Notes: generated by a model not told the origin, from the sequence alone. Positions 1-9,548 are shown, counted from the first letter of the stretch. The stretch: 64,000 nt of DNA from Pseudomonas mosselii (GCF_019823065.1 NZ_CP081966.1:1643501-1707500); one strand, 5' to 3'. Numbers and translations: made by a program.

Positions 1-363
1 CTGCTGATCGGCGTGACCGTGCTGACCAGCATGGAGCGTGAGGACCTGGCCGGCATTGGCCTGGATGTCGATCCGCAGGAGCAGGTGCTGCGCCTGGCGG
101 CGCTCGCGCAAAAAGCCGGCATGGACGGTCTGGTGTGCTCGGCACTGGAAGCGCCGGCACTGAAGGCGGCGCATCCGTCGCTGCAATTGGTGACCCCGGG
201 GATTCGCCCGGCGGGCAGTGCCCAGGATGACCAGCGCCGGATTCTGACCCCGCGTCAGGCACTGGACGCCGGCTCCGATTACCTGGTCATCGGGCGTCCG
301 ATCAGCCAGGCGGCGGATCCTGCCAAGGCGTTGGCTGCCGTTGTGGCTGAAATCCGCGGTTGA
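1..363 (+). CDS. pyrF: Orotidine 5'-phosphate decarboxylase, C-terminal part
   Basis: Decarboxylates OMP to UMP, the last step of de novo pyrimidine synthesis in the cytoplasm. The window opens inside the gene; the frame is open from base 1 and stops with TGA at 361-363, giving about 120 residues, roughly the last half of a ~230-residue enzyme. Visible family motifs are the TPGIRP segment and the YLVIGRPI phosphate-binding segment near the C terminus, both typical of the PyrF TIM barrel. A strong GC hairpin follows directly. The N-terminal half with the catalytic Lys/Asp residues lies outside the window. Confidence 0.95.
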   Translation: MLIGVTVLTSMEREDLAGIGLDVDPQEQVLRLAALAQKAGMDGLVCSALEAPALKAAHPSLQLVTPGIRPAGSAQDDQRRILTPRQALDAGSDYLVIGRPISQAADPAKALAAVVAEIRG

Positions 364-373
364 ATCAGGGATC

Positions 374-400
374 GTGGGAGCGGGCTTGCCCCGCTCCCAC
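374..400. repeat. REP-like hairpin between pyrF and the convergent reductase gene
   Basis: A self-complementary element: GTGGGAGCGGG, CTTG loop, then CCCCGCTCCCAC. It sits between two convergent genes and belongs to the same repeat family as the elements at 7086-7158, 28339-28406 and 50346-50371. No T-run follows, so it resembles a REP element more than a classical terminator, although it could still block transcription. Confidence 0.75.
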
Positions 401-420
401 AAGGCGCCTGGCTGCTGATA

Positions 421-1422
421 TCAGACCTTCAACACCAGCTTGCCGAAATTCTCCCCGCTGAACAGCTTGAGCAGCGTCTCGGGGAAGGTCTCCAGGCCCT
501 CCACCACATCTTCCTTGCTCTTCACCTTGCCGCTGGCCAGCCAGCCGGCCATTTCCTGCGCGGCCTTGCCGTACTCCTTGACGTAGTCCATCACCACGAA
601 GCCTTCCATGCGCGCACGGTTGACCAGCAGCGACAAGTAGTTGGCCGGGCCCTTGACCGCTTCCTTGTTGTTGTACTGGCTGATGGCGCCGCAGATCACC
701 ACCCGGGCCTTGAAGTTCAGGCGCGACAGCACGGCATCGAGGATGTCGCCGCCGACGTTGTCGAAGTACACATCCACGCCATTGGGGCATTCGCGCTTGA
801 GACCGGCCAGCACGTCCTCGGCCTTGTAGTCGATGACGCCGTCGAAGCCCAGTTCGTCCAGCAGGTACTGGCACTTCTGCGCGCCCCCGGCGATGCCCAC
901 CACGCGGCAGCCCTTGAGCTTGGCGATCTGCCCGGCAATGCTGCCGACCGCGCCAGCGGCACCGGAGATCACCACGGTCTCGCCGGCCTTGGGCTGGCCG
1001 ACATCGAGCAGGGCGAAGTAGGCGGTCATGCCGGTCATGCCCAGGGCGGACAGGTAGCGGGGCAGGGGCGCCAGGCGCGGGTCGATCTTGTGCAGGCCCT
1101 GGGGTTCGCCGGTGAAGTAATCCTGCACGCCAAGGGCACCGCTGACATGGTCGCCGGGCTTGTAGTCCGGATGCTTGGAGCTGACCACCTCGCCGACGCC
1201 GAGGGCGCGCATGACCTGGCCCAGGCCCACGGGCGGGATGTACGACTTGCCTTCGTTCATCCAGCCGCGCATGGCCGGGTCCAGCGACAGGTAGAGGTTC
1301 TTCACCAGCACCTGGCCTTCGCCCGGCTCGCTGGCGGGCCCCTGCTCATAGGTGAAATCGTCACGGCGCACGGCGCCGACCGGGCGCTTGGTCAGCAGGA
1401 AACGGCGGTTGGTGTGGGGCAT
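421..1422 (-). CDS. NADP-dependent oxidoreductase of the CurA/PTGR (MDR) family
   Basis: A 333-residue medium-chain reductase of the curcumin reductase/prostaglandin reductase type, expected to reduce activated C=C bonds with NADPH in the cytoplasm. The Rossmann dinucleotide motif AAGAVG is at residues 155-160, preceded by the GMTGMTAYF segment typical of this subfamily. No zinc-ligand Cys cluster is visible, as expected for PTGR-like proteins. The ATG at 1422 is chosen because AGGAGA lies just upstream and the protein then begins with the family's usual N terminus; the frame continues upstream without a ribosome site. The natural substrate cannot be told from sequence. Confidence 0.9.
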   Translation of the reverse strand: MPHTNRRFLLTKRPVGAVRRDDFTYEQGPASEPGEGQVLVKNLYLSLDPAMRGWMNEGKSYIPPVGLGQVMRALGVGEVVSSKHPDYKPGDHVSGALGVQDYFTGEPQGLHKIDPRLAPLPRYLSALGMTGMTAYFALLDVGQPKAGETVVISGAAGAVGSIAGQIAKLKGCRVVGIAGGAQKCQYLLDELGFDGVIDYKAEDVLAGLKRECPNGVDVYFDNVGGDILDAVLSRLNFKARVVICGAISQYNNKEAVKGPANYLSLLVNRARMEGFVVMDYVKEYGKAAQEMAGWLASGKVKSKEDVVEGLETFPETLLKLFSGENFGKLVLKV

Positions 1423-1598
1423 GGCGAGTTCTCCTGAACGAGTGTGAGGGGCTGATGATCGGCGGGTTGAATGGGCCGCGTCACGCAAGATCACCGCGAA
1501 CGATAGTAGTCCAACCGTGCCCTTGATGATGCTGCCCAGCCCGGCGGTGCCCTGACTAGACTCAGCCACGACTTCCCATCCTTTTGCAGGAGCCAGTG

Positions 1599-2360
1599 AT
1601 GAGCATGACTTTCTCCGGCCAGGTTGCCCTGGTCACCGGTGGCGCGGCGGGCATCGGCCGGGCGACGGCCCAGGCATTCGCCGCCGAGGGGCTCAAGGTG
1701 GTGGTGGCCGACCGTGACGCGACCGGCGGTGAAGCCACCGTGGCGCTGATTCGCCAGGCTGGCGGCGAGGCGCTGTTCGTCGCCTGCGATGTCACCCGTG
1801 ACGACGATGTGCGTCAGTTGCATGAGCAGGTCATCACGGTTTATGGCCGGCTCGACTATGCCTTCAACAACGCCGGTATCGAGATCGAGAAGGGGCGCCT
1901 GGCGGAGGGCAGCGAGGCGGAGTTCGATGCGATCATGGGGGTCAACGTCAAGGGTGTGTGGCTGTGCATGAAGTATCAGCTACCGCTGTTGCTGGCACAG
2001 GGCGGTGGGGCCATCGTCAACACCGCCTCGGTGGCTGGGCTGTCGGCGGCGCCGAAGATGAGCATCTACGCGGCGTCCAAGCATGCGGTGATCGGCCTGA
2101 CCAAATCGGCCGCCATCGAGTATGCGAAAAAGGGTATCCGGGTCAACGCGGTATGTCCGGCGGTGATCGACACCGACATGTTCCGCCGCGCCTACGAGGC
2201 CGATCCGCGCAAGGCCGAGTTCGCCGCGGCGATGCACCCGGTCGGGCGCATCGGCAAGGTCGAGGAGATCGCCAGCGCGGTGCTGTACCTGTGCAGCGAT
2301 GGCGCGGCGTTCACGACGGGGCACAGTCTGACTGTCGATGGCGGCGCGTTGGCGATCTGA
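1599..2360 (+). CDS. SDR family oxidoreductase
   Basis: Classical short-chain dehydrogenase of 253 residues. It shows the glycine-rich cofactor motif TGGAAGIG at residues 13-20, NNAG near residue 90, a Ser-containing TASVAGLS segment, and catalytic Tyr157 and Lys161 in the YAASK motif. The C terminus (TTGHSLTVDGG) is typical. The ATG at 1599 is preceded by CAGGAG. It diverges from the CurA-type reductase and its 3' end overlaps the convergent MFS gene by 50 bp. Substrate unknown; glucose/alcohol-dehydrogenase-like annotations would be over-specific. Confidence 0.9.
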   Translation: MSMTFSGQVALVTGGAAGIGRATAQAFAAEGLKVVVADRDATGGEATVALIRQAGGEALFVACDVTRDDDVRQLHEQVITVYGRLDYAFNNAGIEIEKGRLAEGSEAEFDAIMGVNVKGVWLCMKYQLPLLLAQGGGAIVNTASVAGLSAAPKMSIYAASKHAVIGLTKSAAIEYAKKGIRVNAVCPAVIDTDMFRRAYEADPRKAEFAAAMHPVGRIGKVEEIASAVLYLCSDGAAFTTGHSLTVDGGALAI

Positions 2361-3492
2361 ACGAAGTTACCCACAGCGTCATTGCCACGGCCGCGCAGCC
2401 GAGCAGCAACACGCCGCCGAAGGCGATCAGCGCCAGTCGCGAGCCGAGCCGGTCGCTGAGCAATCCGGTAAAAATCACCGGCAGGCTGAATCCCAGGTAG
2501 GCGAGCAGGAAGAACCCGGCACTGGCCCGGGTCTTCTCGCTCCCGGCCCGCTCATTCACCGCCGCCAAGCCACCCAGGTAGATGAAGCCATAGCAGGCGC
2601 TGCTCGCGGCCACGGCGCCCAGCAGCACACCCAGCAGATTGCCGCTGTCGGCCCCCCAGGCCAGCAGCGCGTAGCTGCACGGCAGGATCAGCAGCCCCAG
2701 CAAGGTCGCCTGGGCGCTGGCCAGGCGCCGGGCCAGCGGCTGGAACAACAAGCCGCAGCTGATCACGCAGAAGGTCGAGAACCCCGACCAGGCACTCAGC
2801 CCGTGCTGGCGTAGGATCCCCGGCAGCAGGGCGATCACCAACCCGACACAGGCCCAGGCTAGCAGGATCGCCAAACCATAGGCCAGGCTGCCGGCGGGGT
2901 AGCAGGGCAGGCGCAGCATGGCGCCGCACTGCGCCGGACGAGGGTCGGGAAGACGCCAGACCAGCAGCAAGGCGAGGGCGGCCAATGCCAGTTGCAGGTG
3001 GAAACTGCCGGGGGTGAGGGTCGGGCCGCGCAGCAGGAACAGGCTGGTCAGTGCCGCGCCCAGGCCGAAACCGAGCGACGTGCTGGCGGTGACCCAGGTG
3101 GCGGCCCGGCTATCGGCGTCCGGCGCCATCAGTTCGCTCATGTAGGCGGTGGCGGTGGCCGAGGCAAGGCCTGTGCCCAGCCCCAGGAACAGGCGCGCCA
3201 GGCCCAGCATCTGCAGGCTCGGTGCCAGCAGCATGAGCAGCGTGGCGACCATCGACAGGGCTAGCGCGACCAGGATCAGCGGGCGTCGGCCCACCCGGTC
3301 AGCCAAGCCGCCGAGGGCCAACAGCACCGGCAGCACGCCGAGCACATAGCCGGAGAAGGCCACGGCGGTCGCCGCCGCGCCTTGCCCGGACAGGTCGGCG
3401 TAGGTGATGTAAAGCGGGGCCTGCAGGTTCACCGCGAGGGTGATCAGGCACAGGGCGAAGGCCAGCAGGACTGGGGCATGGCGAATGGACAT
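2311..3492 (-). CDS. MFS transporter, divergent from a MocR regulator
   Basis: A 393-residue inner-membrane major facilitator with about 12 hydrophobic segments. The conserved loop GGLADRVGRRP between helices 2 and 3 is the MFS motif A. The ATG at 3492 begins MSIRHAP followed immediately by the first helix. Its last 50 bp overlap the 3' end of the convergent SDR gene, so its C-terminal tail is read opposite the end of that enzyme. It is transcribed divergently from the MocR-type gene at 3616, a frequent regulator/target layout, so export or import of a PLP- or amine-related compound is possible. Substrate unknown. Confidence 0.85.
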   Translation of the reverse strand: MSIRHAPVLLAFALCLITLAVNLQAPLYITYADLSGQGAAATAVAFSGYVLGVLPVLLALGGLADRVGRRPLILVALALSMVATLLMLLAPSLQMLGLARLFLGLGTGLASATATAYMSELMAPDADSRAATWVTASTSLGFGLGAALTSLFLLRGPTLTPGSFHLQLALAALALLLVWRLPDPRPAQCGAMLRLPCYPAGSLAYGLAILLAWACVGLVIALLPGILRQHGLSAWSGFSTFCVISCGLLFQPLARRLASAQATLLGLLILPCSYALLAWGADSGNLLGVLLGAVAASSACYGFIYLGGLAAVNERAGSEKTRASAGFFLLAYLGFSLPVIFTGLLSDRLGSRLALIAFGGVLLLGCAAVAMTLWVTSFRSPTRRHRQSDCAPS

Positions 3493-3534
3493 CGGTACGG
3501 ATCCGCAAGGCAGTAACAGTGGTTGGCAGCATCG

Positions 3535-3603
3535 GCCTTGGCAGTGGTGCTCGCCAAGGCACACTCGCGGAGCATTTATGCTTAACTGTTTGCCTGAAAA
3601 CAG
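3535..3603. promoter_or_regulatory. Candidate MocR operator region with two inverted repeats
   Basis: The 123-bp gap between the divergent MFS and MocR genes holds two perfect inverted repeats: GCCTTGGC (3535-3542) with GCCAAGGC (3553-3560), and CTGTTT (3586-3591) with AAACAG (3598-3603). The second lies 12 bp before the MocR start codon. Their position fits autoregulation and control of the transporter, but this is inference. Confidence 0.4.
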
Positions 3604-3615
3604 CGAACACTTGCC

Positions 3616-5013
3616 ATGCATTTTCATCTTGATCGTGATCTTCCCATCCCCTTGGTCCAGCAACTGACCGAGCACCTGCAGGCCTGGATCGAACAGCAGC
3701 GCCTGCGCCCCGGTGCGCGCTTGCCGTCGATCCGCGCGCTGGCCAAGGCCCAGGCGGTAAGCGCCTCCTGCGTAATCGAGGCCTACGACCGCCTGGCGGC
3801 CAACGGCTGGCTGCAGGCGCGGCATGGCGCGGGCTTCTTTGTCGCCGAGCGCAAACCGGGCCTGCGGCCCGACCCTGGGGAGTCCTGGGGTGAGGCGATC
3901 GACGGCAGTTGGCGGCAGTTTCGCGAAGGCCATGAACAATTGCTCAAGCTCGGCTGCGGCTGGCTGCCGGTGGCCTGGCGCGCCGAAGCCGAGCTGGCCC
4001 AGGCCATCCGCCAGGTCAGCCGCGGCGCGCCCGAGGCGCTGTTCGACTACTGCCCGCCCCAGGGCCTGGCCAGCCTGCGTCTGCAACTGCACAAGGGGCT
4101 GGCGCGGCTGGATATCGCCGCCGAGCCGGAGCGGATCGTCACCACCCAGGGCGCCAGCCATGCCCTGGACCTGCTGGTGCGAACCTTGCTGAATCCGGGC
4201 GATACAGTGCTGGTGGAGCGCCCCGGCTATTACAACCTGTACAACTTGCTGCGCCTGCACGGTGTGCACATGCTCGAGGTGCCGCGCACCGCCACTGGCC
4301 CGGACCTGGTGGTGCTCGAGCAGTTGCTGGCCGAGCACCAGCCCCGCTGCCTGTTCATCAACAGCCTGTGCCAGAACCCGACTGGCACCTGCCTGACGCC
4401 CAAGGTGGCCTACCGCTTGCTGGAACTGGCCCGCGAGCATGACCTGCGGATCGTCGAGGACGATCTGTATGCGGACTTCCAGGACGGCCCGGCCACGCGC
4501 CTGGCGACCCTCGACAGCGAGCAGCGGGTGATCTACCTGGGCAGCTTTTCCAAGACTCTCAGCAGTTCGTTGCGGGTCGGCTACCTGGTGGCCGACCCGC
4601 CATTGATCGCCCGCCTGGCCGAACTGAAGATGGTGGCTGGCATTGGCACCTCGCGCTTCGCCGAGCAGGTGGTCGGGCAGATGCTCGCCAATGGCGGCTA
4701 CCGCAAGAGCGTGCAGCGTCTGCGATTGCGCTTGGGTCAGCACCGGGCCAGGACCCTGGGGCAGCTGGAGGCCTGCGGCTGGGAGGTGTTTTGCGAGCCG
4801 GTAGGCGGCATGTTCGTATGGGCCCGGGTGCCTGGGCGCGACTTTGCCGAGCTGGAGCGATTGGCGATGGAGCATGCGGTGCTGCTCACCCCGGGCAGCG
4901 CCTTCGATCCGCAGGGGCGGGCCAGTGACTGGCTGCGGATCAATGTCGCCTATGGACAGGATTCCCGGGCCCAGGCGTTCTTCCGGCATGCGGGGCGACC
5001 TCCGGCAGTCTGA
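3616..5013 (+). CDS. MocR-type regulator: GntR DNA-binding domain fused to PLP aminotransferase domain
   Basis: A 465-residue chimeric transcription factor. Residues 1-75 form a GntR winged helix (PIPLVQQLTEHLQAWI, then RLPSIRALA and the wing); the remainder is a fold-type I aminotransferase domain. The PLP-binding lysine is Lys313 in SFSKTLSSS; the NPTGT segment and the RVGY arginine region are also present. MocR proteins use PLP, often with an amine ligand, as effector and usually act on a divergent neighbour, here the MFS gene. Whether it retains transaminase activity cannot be said. No gabR, pdxR or taurine genes lie nearby to identify the effector. Confidence 0.92.
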   Translation: MHFHLDRDLPIPLVQQLTEHLQAWIEQQRLRPGARLPSIRALAKAQAVSASCVIEAYDRLAANGWLQARHGAGFFVAERKPGLRPDPGESWGEAIDGSWRQFREGHEQLLKLGCGWLPVAWRAEAELAQAIRQVSRGAPEALFDYCPPQGLASLRLQLHKGLARLDIAAEPERIVTTQGASHALDLLVRTLLNPGDTVLVERPGYYNLYNLLRLHGVHMLEVPRTATGPDLVVLEQLLAEHQPRCLFINSLCQNPTGTCLTPKVAYRLLELAREHDLRIVEDDLYADFQDGPATRLATLDSEQRVIYLGSFSKTLSSSLRVGYLVADPPLIARLAELKMVAGIGTSRFAEQVVGQMLANGGYRKSVQRLRLRLGQHRARTLGQLEACGWEVFCEPVGGMFVWARVPGRDFAELERLAMEHAVLLTPGSAFDPQGRASDWLRINVAYGQDSRAQAFFRHAGRPPAV

Positions 5014-5127
5014 AAGCGACACGCTCATAGCTAAATGACACCATTCGCGCGCCCGCCCCTTGTGACGAGGTCGGCGCCATTGTCACTCTTGCCGTTGGCA
5101 GAGGGCCAAAAGGCGAGGAGGGCGGTG

Positions 5128-7068
5128 ATGACGGCGACCAAGCACGGTGTATTGGCCAACCTGGGCATGGCGCGCAAGCTGGGCCTGGGTTTCGCCCTGG
5201 TGTTGCTGCTCACCCTGGTGGTGGCCGCCATCGGTGTGTACGCCCTGGGCAACGTCGGCCAGCGCTTCGAGGGGCTGCGGCAGATGGCCCAGTTCAACAC
5301 TGACCTGTTAAAGCTGCGCCAGCACGAACAGGCCTTCGCCCTGCGCTCGGACGTCAAGGAGGCCGATGCCCTGCGTACTGGCCTGCAGGGGCTGGTGGAG
5401 CGGGCCCGCGCGGTGCCGGCGCTGTCTTGGGCCGAGGCCGACCTTAACGCCTACGGGCAGGCCTTCGATCAGTTCGTCCAGGCCGTGCAGGCCAAGGAGC
5501 TGGCGCTGGACATGGCCAGCTGGTCGGTGTCGAGCGTGGCCAACAACCTCGATGTGCTACAGGCCGGATTGGCCGACGATGGCACCTATACCCTCAAGCA
5601 GTCCCAGGGGCAGCAGGGCGGTGAGTTCCTCGAGCAGGCCGGGCAGGTGGCGCAGGTGTCGCGGCTGATGCTGCAGGCCATGGACGAGGCCCGGGTACGC
5701 CTGGAGCAGAGCCGCAAGGGCGGCGAGGCCGTTGCCGAGGGGCGCATCGCCCAGACGGTGGAGGCGGCCGGCCTGGTGGAGCAGCTCAAGTCGGCGGTCA
5801 CCGACGCCGGCTACCAGAGCGTGCTGGGCGAAGTGGCCGGGCATATCGCGAGTTTTTCCGAAAAACTCAACGAGTACACCGACCTGCTGGGCCAGGAGCG
5901 GGGGATCAAGGATCAGTTGCAGGCCCGGGCCGAGCAGGTCACCACGCGAGTCGACCAGGCCTACGCCGCCCAGGAGCAGGCCATGCAGGCGGAGCTTGCG
6001 CGCAACACCGTGGCCATCGCCGCGGCCACGGCCCTGGCTCTGCTGGTAGGCGTGCTGGCGGCCTGGTTGATCACCCGTGCCGTGGTCGCGCCGCTCAAGC
6101 GGGTGATCAGCCGTGCCCGGCGCATTGCCGCAGGCGAGTTGGGTATCGAGGCTGAGCCGCCGCGTGCCGACGAGGTCGGTCAACTGCTGCAGGCCATGCA
6201 GCAGATGGCCGAGGGGCTGTCGGGCATCGTCAGTGGCCTGCAGCAGGGTATCGATCAGTTGGCCGGCAGCGCCCAGGCCTTGTCGGCGGTGACCGAGCAG
6301 ACCAACCGCGAAGTGGGCAGCCAGAAGGACGAGACCGAGCAGGTGGCCACCGCCATGCAGCAGATGACCGCGACGGTTCACGATGTGGCGCGCAACGCCG
6401 AGCAGGCGGCCCAGGCGGCCCAGGATGCCGACGACAAGGTCGAGTCGGGGCAGCAGGTGGTACGCCAGAGCATGCTGCGCATCGAGCAACTGGCGGTGGC
6501 GGCCGAGACTGCCAGCAGCGGCATCGACAGTCTCAGCGCCGAGATCCATACCATCGGTGATGTGCTGGAGGTGATCAAGAGCGTGGCTGAACAGACCAAC
6601 CTGCTGGCGCTCAACGCGGCGATCGAGGCAGCCCGCGCCGGCGAGCAGGGCCGTGGCTTCGCCGTGGTGGCCGATGAAGTGCGCGCGCTGGCCCGGCGTA
6701 CCCAGCAGTCCACCGAGGAGATCGAACGGCTGGTCGCCAGCCTGCGCGGCAACGCCCAGCAGTCGGTGACGCAGATCCGTGGCAGCACCGAGCTGGTGCG
6801 CCTGGCGGTGGCCGACACGCTGCAGACCGAGAGCGCCCTGGGCAGCATCGCCGCGGCGGTGTCGTTGATCCAGCAGATGAACCAGCAGATTGCTGCGGCG
6901 GCCGAGCAGCAAAGTTCGGTGGCGGAGGAAATCAGCCGCAGCGTCACCCAGATCCGTGGCAGCGCCGACCAGGCGGCGCTGGCGATGCAGGACAATGCCC
7001 GCTCAAGCGTCGAGCTGGCGCAGCTGGGCAGTGACCTGAAGGGGATGGTGGGGCACTTTCGCCTGTGA
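5128..7068 (+). CDS. Methyl-accepting chemotaxis protein with large periplasmic helical sensor
   Basis: A 646-residue chemoreceptor. The first transmembrane helix spans roughly residues 18-38. A periplasmic, mainly helical region of about 260 residues follows; its size and lack of Cache motifs suggest an HBM (helical bimodular) sensor like that of P. putida McpS, but this is inference. A second helix near residues 295-318 precedes a HAMP domain ([17 protein letters not shown]) and the cytoplasmic signalling domain, with the conserved hairpin tip around [20 protein letters not shown]. The ATG at 5128 is chosen because GAGGAG lies 7 bases upstream; an in-frame ATG at 5035 would add 31 residues without a ribosome site. 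The ligand is unknown. Confidence 0.92.
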   Translation: MTATKHGVLANLGMARKLGLGFALVLLLTLVVAAIGVYALGNVGQRFEGLRQMAQFNTDLLKLRQHEQAFALRSDVKEADALRTGLQGLVERARAVPALSWAEADLNAYGQAFDQFVQAVQAKELALDMASWSVSSVANNLDVLQAGLADDGTYTLKQSQGQQGGEFLEQAGQVAQVSRLMLQAMDEARVRLEQSRKGGEAVAEGRIAQTVEAAGLVEQLKSAVTDAGYQSVLGEVAGHIASFSEKLNEYTDLLGQERGIKDQLQARAEQVTTRVDQAYAAQEQAMQAELARNTVAIAAATALALLVGVLAAWLITRAVVAPLKRVISRARRIAAGELGIEAEPPRADEVGQLLQAMQQMAEGLSGIVSGLQQGIDQLAGSAQALSAVTEQTNREVGSQKDETEQVATAMQQMTATVHDVARNAEQAAQAAQDADDKVESGQQVVRQSMLRIEQLAVAAETASSGIDSLSAEIHTIGDVLEVIKSVAEQTNLLALNAAIEAARAGEQGRGFAVVADEVRALARRTQQSTEEIERLVASLRGNAQQSVTQIRGSTELVRLAVADTLQTESALGSIAAAVSLIQQMNQQIAAAAEQQSSVAEEISRSVTQIRGSADQAALAMQDNARSSVELAQLGSDLKGMVGHFRL

Positions 7069-7085
7069 TTGGCTGTGGCGGCCCA

Positions 7086-7158
7086 ATCGCGGGGCAAGCC
7101 CGCTCCCACGCATGCCCGCTCACGGGGGCTGGGCGTGGGAGCGGGCTTGCCCCGCGAT
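7086..7158. repeat. Paired inverted REP element (24-bp arms)
   Basis: Arms at 7086-7109 and 7135-7158 are perfect reverse complements of 24 bases, each built on CGGGGCAAGCCCGCTCCCAC, with a 25-base spacer. The element separates the convergent chemoreceptor and BenE genes. It is a P. putida-group REP pair and may act as a bidirectional transcription barrier. Confidence 0.85.
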
Positions 7159-7165
7159 AGCGTTG

Positions 7166-8356
7166 TCAGCCCCTGCGCGGACTGAGGATCAGCAAGGTCA
7201 GCACCCCCGCCACGATTCCCCAGAACGCCGAGCCGATCGAGAACAGGGTGAACCCCGACGCCGTGACCATGAAGGTGATCAGCGCCGCCTCGCGCTCGCG
7301 CGCCTCGCCCATGGCCACGCTCAGGCCGTTCATGATCGAGCCGAACAGCGCCAGGGCGGCGATCGACAGCACCAGTTCCTTGGGCAGGGCGCCGAACAGC
7401 GCCGCCAGGGTCGCGCCGAAGGTGCCGGCGATGCCGTAGAAGATCCCGCACCACACCGCCGCCGTGTAGCGCTTGGCCGGGTCTTCATGGGCATGCGGCC
7501 CGGTGCAGATCGCCGCGCTGATCGCCGCCAGGTTGATGCCGTGGGAGCCGAACGGCGCCAGCAGCAGCGAGGCGAACCCGGTGGCCGAGATCAGCGGCGA
7601 GGCCGGCACCTGGTAGCCGTCGGCGCGCAGCACGGCGACGCCGGGCATGTTCTGTGAGGTCATGGCCACCACGAACAGTGGGATGCCGATACTGATGGTC
7701 GCCGCCAGCGAGAAGCTCGGCGTGGTCCACACCGGAGTGGCGATCTCCAGCTGGAAGCCGCTGAAGTCCAGCAGCCCCAGGGTGCCGGACAGCGCCGTGC
7801 CGACCAGCAGCGCGGCCAGCACGCAGTAGCGCGGTGACAGGCGCTTGACCAGCAGGTAGCTGAAGAACATGCCCAGCACCAGCACCGTGCGATGCTGGGC
7901 GGCGACGAAGATTTCGCTGCCGATCTTGAACAGGATGCCGGCCAGCAGGGCCGAGGCGAGCGAGGCGGGGATGCGCCGCACCAGGCGCTCGAAACTGCCG
8001 GTCAGGCCGCATATCAGCACCAGCACGGCGCAGGTGATATAGGCGCCGATGGCCTCGCCGTAGGTGACGCCACCGAGGCTGGTGATCAGCAGCGCCGCGC
8101 CGGGTGTCGACCAGGCCACGGTGACCGGGGTACGGTAGCGCAGCGACAGGCCGATGCTGCACACCGCCATGCCGATCGACAGGGCCCAGATCCACGACGA
8201 GATCTGCGCGCTGGTCAGGCCGGCGGCCTGGCCGGCCTGGAACATCAGCACGAGCGAGCTGGTATAGCCGGTGAGCATGGCGATGAAGCCGGCGACGACC
8301 GCCGATGGGGAGCTGTCCGCCAGCGGCCGCAGGCGCGCGGAGGTGGCATCGGTCAT
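7166..8356 (-). CDS. BenE family (benzoate:H+ symporter-like) transporter
   Basis: A 396-residue polytopic inner-membrane protein with about 12 hydrophobic segments. It matches the BenE/YdcO family in length and in segments such as TVAWSTPGAALL near the N terminus and FGSHGINLAAISAAICTG in the second half. BenE proteins are described as benzoate/proton symporters, but no benzoate catabolic genes lie nearby, so the substrate is open and the symbol benE is not justified. The ATG at 8356 has AGGAA upstream. It diverges from a GST gene. Confidence 0.88.
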   Translation of the reverse strand: MTDATSARLRPLADSSPSAVVAGFIAMLTGYTSSLVLMFQAGQAAGLTSAQISSWIWALSIGMAVCSIGLSLRYRTPVTVAWSTPGAALLITSLGGVTYGEAIGAYITCAVLVLICGLTGSFERLVRRIPASLASALLAGILFKIGSEIFVAAQHRTVLVLGMFFSYLLVKRLSPRYCVLAALLVGTALSGTLGLLDFSGFQLEIATPVWTTPSFSLAATISIGIPLFVVAMTSQNMPGVAVLRADGYQVPASPLISATGFASLLLAPFGSHGINLAAISAAICTGPHAHEDPAKRYTAAVWCGIFYGIAGTFGATLAALFGALPKELVLSIAALALFGSIMNGLSVAMGEAREREAALITFMVTASGFTLFSIGSAFWGIVAGVLTLLILSPRRG

Positions 8357-8500
8357 GGGGAATTCCTTGTGCAGGTGTAAGCAGTTTTTTCAGGCTACCG
8401 TGCAATGGCGTGATCCTTGCCATACAGCAGGCATTGCATTTAGCCGTACAGTCGCCAACTATGGGGTATTACTGCGCAACTGCGTGAATGGGGAGGGGCG

Positions 8501-9103
8501 ATGTACAAGGTGTATGGGGATTACCAGTCGGGCAACTGCTACAAGGTCAAGCTGATGCTGAGCCTGCTCGACCGTCCGTATGAGTGGCACCCGGTGGATA
8601 TTCTCAAGGGCGAGACCGAAACCCCCGCGTTCCTGGCCATGAACCCCAACGGCAAGGTGCCGGTGCTCAAGCTCGAGGACGGCACGTGCTTGTGGGAGTC
8701 CAACGCGATTCTCAACTACCTGGCCGATGGCAGCGAGTTCCTGCCCAGCGAGCCACGCTTGCGTACCCAGGTCCTGCAGTGGCAGTTCTTCGAGCAGTAC
8801 AGCCACGAGCCGTACATTGTCGTGGCGCGCTTCATCCAGTTCTACCTGGGCTTGCCCGACGAGCGCCTGGAGGAGTACAGGGGGCTGCACAAGGGCGGCT
8901 ACAAGGCGCTCAAGGTGATGAACAAACAGCTGGAAATGACGCCTTACCTGGTCGGCGAACAGTACTCCATCGCCGATGTAGCGTTGTACGCCTACACTCA
9001 TGTGGCGCATCAGGGGGGCTTTGACCTGGCGGGTTACCCGGCCGTGCAGGCCTGGCTGGCTCGGGTGGCCAGTCATCCACGGCATGTGCCTATGGTGGAT
9101 TGA
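8501..9103 (+). CDS. Glutathione S-transferase family protein
   Basis: A 200-residue cytosolic GST. The N-terminal thioredoxin-like domain (residues 1-80) includes SGNCYKVKLML, which places Ser/Cys near residue 10 as the candidate glutathione-activating residue, the cis-proline PNGKVPVL and the ESNAILNYLA glutathione-binding segment. The C-terminal helical domain contains the SIADVALYAY N-capping box typical of GSTs. A GGAGGGG ribosome site precedes the ATG. It is divergent from the BenE transporter. Substrate unknown. Confidence 0.9.
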   Translation: MYKVYGDYQSGNCYKVKLMLSLLDRPYEWHPVDILKGETETPAFLAMNPNGKVPVLKLEDGTCLWESNAILNYLADGSEFLPSEPRLRTQVLQWQFFEQYSHEPYIVVARFIQFYLGLPDERLEEYRGLHKGGYKALKVMNKQLEMTPYLVGEQYSIADVALYAYTHVAHQGGFDLAGYPAVQAWLARVASHPRHVPMVD

Positions 9104-9133
9104 CCGGCCTCATTGCACCCTGTGTAGGAGCGG

Positions 9134-9505
9134 TCAGGCCGCCGCGAAGCGTTTGTCCAGATAGGCAATGATGTCCTTGGACTCATACATCCAGGTCACC
9201 TTGCCGTCCTCCTCGATCCGCAGGCACGGTACCTTCACCCGGCCGCCGCCTTCGAGCAGCGCCTGGCGGTGCTGCGGGTCATTCTTGGCATCGCGCAGTG
9301 CCACCGGTACGTTCAGGCGGTGCAGGGTGCGACGGGTCTTCACGCAGAACGGGCAGGCGTGGAACTGGTACAGCGCCAGGTCCTTGGCCTGCTGCTCGAC
9401 CTGGGCCTGGGCCGCGGCATCGCGCTGTTTTTTCGCCGGGCGACTGATCCAGTCGCCGAACACGATTAGCTGGCCGAGGCCGACTCGCAGGGCTTTGACG
9501 ATCAT
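9134..9505 (-). CDS. Glutaredoxin-domain protein with N-terminal extension
   Basis: A 123-residue protein. The first ~20 residues are hydrophobic, followed by a charged linker rich in Ala/Gln, then a glutaredoxin/GST-N fold beginning near residue 44 with the redox motif CPFC (Cys51, Cys54), the VKVPCLRI cis-proline segment and YESKDIIAYL. The hydrophobic start suggests membrane association. It follows folE on the same strand after a terminator-like hairpin, and AGGAG precedes the ATG at 9505. It probably reduces disulfides or glutathione mixed disulfides; partners unknown. Confidence 0.85.
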   Translation of the reverse strand: MIVKALRVGLGQLIVFGDWISRPAKKQRDAAAQAQVEQQAKDLALYQFHACPFCVKTRRTLHRLNVPVALRDAKNDPQHRQALLEGGGRVKVPCLRIEEDGKVTWMYESKDIIAYLDKRFAAA

Positions 9506-9521
9506 GGGCAACTCCTGAAAT

Positions 9522-9548
9522 GAAAAAGCCGACCCCATGGGGTCGGCT
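9522..9548 (-). terminator. Rho-independent terminator after folE
   Basis: A perfect 22-base palindrome AGCCGACCCC/GGGGTCGGCT at 9527-9548, read on the minus strand, is followed by a T-run (complement of AAAAA at 9523-9527). It sits just downstream of folE and inside the gap before the glutaredoxin-like gene, so the latter probably has its own promoter or depends on read-through. Confidence 0.8.

Noticed and set aside
3493..5028. Long minus-strand extension of the MFS gene upstream of 3492
   Set aside because: It would run opposite the MocR gene; the transporter has a natural start at 3492 followed directly by its first helix.
5557..6912. 451-residue open frame opposite the chemoreceptor gene
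   Set aside because: GC-rich coding strands leave long antisense frames; the composition (Leu/His/Gly-rich) and lack of a ribosome site mark it as a shadow of the chemoreceptor.
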